Shown: one piece after another, positions 62,396-64,000 of the stretch | Layout: each line of letters begins with the position of its first letter | Numbering within the stretch: the first letter of the stretch is position 1 | Assembly (NCBI RefSeq): GCF_900044055.2 | Contig: NZ_FCOX02000012.1 | Span: 105,599 to 169,598 of the forward strand | Length of the DNA stretch: 64,000 nucleotides | Reading direction: 5' to 3' | DNA from: Caballeronia calidae | GTDB taxonomy: Bacteria; Pseudomonadota; Gammaproteobacteria; Burkholderiales; Burkholderiaceae | Notes under the pieces: generated by a model | What the model was told of the DNA's origin: nothing | Database searches by the model: none | The model's input: the letters and a program-made list of their open reading frames with translations, nothing else | Position numbers and translations under genes: made by a program

Positions 62396-62567
62396 AAACC
62401 GGGTCGAAAGGCTTTCGGGTCGCGATGTCGGTTTCAGTCAAACGCGCGTCGCATTGAGTCACGGTCACAGGCTCGCGGCGGCGCTACCCTCGTTGCACGG
62501 GCGCGATGACCCAAACGAGTGCGGCGGGTTTGTCGCGCGTGCCGTCCACGAAACAAGGAGACGATCA

Positions 62568-63764
62568 ATGAGCAGCAATCGCGGCGTCGTTTATCTGGGG
62601 CAGGGCAAGGTCGAAGTGCAATCCATCGACTATCCGAAGATGGTCGATCCACGCGGCCGCGCGATCGGCCATGGCGTCATTTTGAAAGTAGTCAGCACCA
62701 ACATTTGCGGTTCGGACCAGCACATGGTGCGTGGCCGCACGACTGCGGAGGTCGGCCTCGTGCTCGGCCATGAGATCACGGGCGAGGTGATCGAAGTGGG
62801 CCGCGATGTCGAGACGCTGTCTATCGGCGATCTCGTCTCGGTGCCGTTCAACGTCGCGTGCGGGCGTTGTCCGACGTGCAAGTCGCAGCATACGGGCGTG
62901 TGCCTGAACGTGAACCCGTCGCGCGCGGGCGGCGCGTACGGCTATGTGGATATGGGCGGTTGGATCGGCGGCCAGGCTGAGTATGTGATGGTGCCGTACG
63001 CCGACTTCAATCTGCTGAAGTTTCCCGACAAGGCGCAGGCAATGTCGAAGATCCGCGATCTCACCTGTCTCTCCGACATTCTTCCGACGGGTTATCACGG
63101 CGCGGTGATGGCAGGTGTGGGACCGGGCTCGACGGTGTATATCGCGGGCGCGGGGCCGGTGGGCATGGCGGCGGCGGCATCGGCGCGGCTGCTGGGCGCG
63201 GCGTGCACGATCGTCGGCGACATGAACGAGGCGCGCCTTGCGCACGCGCGCGCGATGGGCTTCGAGACGATCAACCTGTCGAAGGACGCGACGCTCGGCG
63301 AGCAGATCGAGCAGATTCTTGGCAAGCCCGAAGTGGACTGCGCGGTCGATTGCGTGGGATTCGAGGCGCACGGCCACGGCACGGACAGCGGTCACGAAGC
63401 GCCCGCGACGGTGCTCAACTCGTTGATGGAGATCACCAAGGCTGCGGGCGCGATCGGTATTCCGGGTCTTTATGTGACGGATGATCCGGGGGCGGCCGAT
63501 GCTGCGGCGAGGAAGGGTAGTTTGAGCATCCGGTTTGGCCTCGGCTGGGCGAAGTCGCATTCGTTCCATACCGGGCAGACACCTGTCATGAAGTACAACC
63601 GCAATTTGATGCAGGCGATTTTGTGGGATCGGTTGCCGATCGCGGATATCGTGAATGTGACGGTCGTTTCGCTCGACGAGGCGCCGGAAGGGTATCGGGC
63701 GTTTGATGGTGGAGCACCGAGGAAGTTTGTGCTCGACCCGCACGGGTTGTTGAAGGCGGCTTGA
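62568..63764 (+). CDS. fdhA: Glutathione-independent formaldehyde dehydrogenase
   Basis: A 398-residue zinc alcohol-dehydrogenase-family enzyme of the P. putida FdhA type. Catalytic zinc: C47 and H68-E69. Structural zinc: C98, C101, C104, C112. The NAD motif is AGAGPVGMAAAASA. It oxidises formaldehyde released during methyl-group catabolism (sarcosine and betaine) to formate. The ATG at 62568 follows AAGGAGA. Confidence 0.93.
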   Translation: MSSNRGVVYLGQGKVEVQSIDYPKMVDPRGRAIGHGVILKVVSTNICGSDQHMVRGRTTAEVGLVLGHEITGEVIEVGRDVETLSIGDLVSVPFNVACGRCPTCKSQHTGVCLNVNPSRAGGAYGYVDMGGWIGGQAEYVMVPYADFNLLKFPDKAQAMSKIRDLTCLSDILPTGYHGAVMAGVGPGSTVYIAGAGPVGMAAAASARLLGAACTIVGDMNEARLAHARAMGFETINLSKDATLGEQIEQILGKPEVDCAVDCVGFEAHGHGTDSGHEAPATVLNSLMEITKAAGAIGIPGLYVTDDPGAADAAARKGSLSIRFGLGWAKSHSFHTGQTPVMKYNRNLMQAILWDRLPIADIVNVTVVSLDEAPEGYRAFDGGAPRKFVLDPHGLLKAA

Positions 63765-63832
63765 GGTTTTCGTTGCTTCCTGCGGGTGAGGTTGGTTTTT
63801 TCGGGCCTCGCCCGTGGGGGCTTTTCGATTTG

Positions 63833-63882
63833 TTTCGTTTCGCTTCGCTTCGTTTCGTTTCGTTTCGTTTCGTTTCGTTTCG
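63833..63882 (+). repeat. Pentanucleotide TTTCG microsatellite
   Basis: About ten tandem copies of TTTCG, two of them CTTCG variants, follow the fdhA stop by 70 bases. Tract length is likely to vary between strains by slippage. No gene is supported over it. Confidence 0.85.
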
Positions 63883-63931
63883 CCGGATCCCGTTTTCTTA
63901 GTGGTCTATTAGCGTTGCCCCTGTGCGGGGC

Positions 63932-63977
63932 GGCAGTCACTTTCTTTGCTGCTGCAAAGAAAGTAACCAAAGAAACA
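63932..63977. repeat. Burkholderiaceae extragenic repeat element
   Basis: GCAGTCACTTTCTTTGCTGC followed by GCAAAGAAAGTAACCAAAG contains the inverted repeat CTTTCTTTGC-N4-GCAAAGAAAG. I recall the same sequence recurring in intergenic DNA of Burkholderia and relatives. It may be a repetitive palindromic element or terminator-like structure. Confidence 0.6.
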
Positions 63978-64000
63978 GCTATCCCCATCCAAAGTACTTC

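Noticed and set aside
1..64000. CRISPR arrays, tRNA or rRNA genes, insertion sequences
   Set aside because: No regularly spaced identical repeats with unique spacers, no RNA gene signature and no transposase were seen.

Overview
The window is GC-rich DNA from a Burkholderiaceae member (Burkholderia, Paraburkholderia or Caballeronia type). It appears to carry the replication origin and partition locus of a secondary chromosome (chromid). The evidence is a Rep_3-type initiator (20029-21393) next to about 1.3 kb of GGTGAG-N2-TTTTCGGGAG iterons, a ParA/ParB pair, a KfrA-like coiled-coil protein, and 16-bp palindromes CTTTATGCGCATAAAG that look like parS. The genus is inferred from gene families and gene order; no rRNA or housekeeping marker is present.

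Left part (1-17.1 kb). The window opens in a hopanoid head-group operon (hpnJ-hpnK-hpnL). Next come a MarR-GNAT fusion regulator, a possible catabolic set (DHDPS-like aldolase, MFS carrier, M20 amidohydrolase) opposite a LysR regulator, a small outer-membrane protein and a YceI lipoprotein. The threonine-degradation pair kbl-tdh follows, opposite an XRE-cupin regulator. Then come a CsbD protein, a small protein behind what looks like a perfect LexA (SOS) box, and a DUF2252 protein.

Origin and partition (16.0-23.7 kb). A tyrosine-recombinase homologue that lacks its catalytic residues, kfrA, the iteron region, repA, then parB and parA on the opposite strand. parS palindromes lie between parA and parB, upstream of parA, and at scattered distal positions. 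Isolated iteron copies lie 10-15 kb away.

Middle (23.7-42.4 kb). A Pat-like acyl-CoA synthetase/GNAT protein with a degenerate ligase half is followed by an IclR-controlled sugar operon. That operon holds an ABC importer, a split UxaA-type dehydratase, an aldo/keto reductase, an amidohydrolase-type lactonase, an SDR and an FAH-family hydrolase. Together these fit non-phosphorylative L-fucose (or related sugar) breakdown to pyruvate and lactate. A thioesterase, a chemoreceptor, an AGE-family epimerase, an MgtC-like protein, a single-pass membrane protein and an unlisted 50-residue ORF follow.

Right part (42.8-63.8 kb). This is a choline/glycine-betaine region: a ProVW/ChoX-type ABC importer with a GbdR-like GlxA regulator inside the cluster, a second GlxA regulator, L-serine dehydratase, sarcosine oxidase soxBDAG fused to a folB-like gene, betIBA, and glutathione-independent formaldehyde dehydrogenase. 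These cover choline to betaine, sarcosine to glycine, serine to pyruvate, and formaldehyde oxidation. The betaine and dimethylglycine demethylation steps are not in the window. A lower-GC insertion at about 47.0-48.15 kb carries a DUF2778 (Tlde1-like) putative type VI effector and a probable membrane immunity protein.
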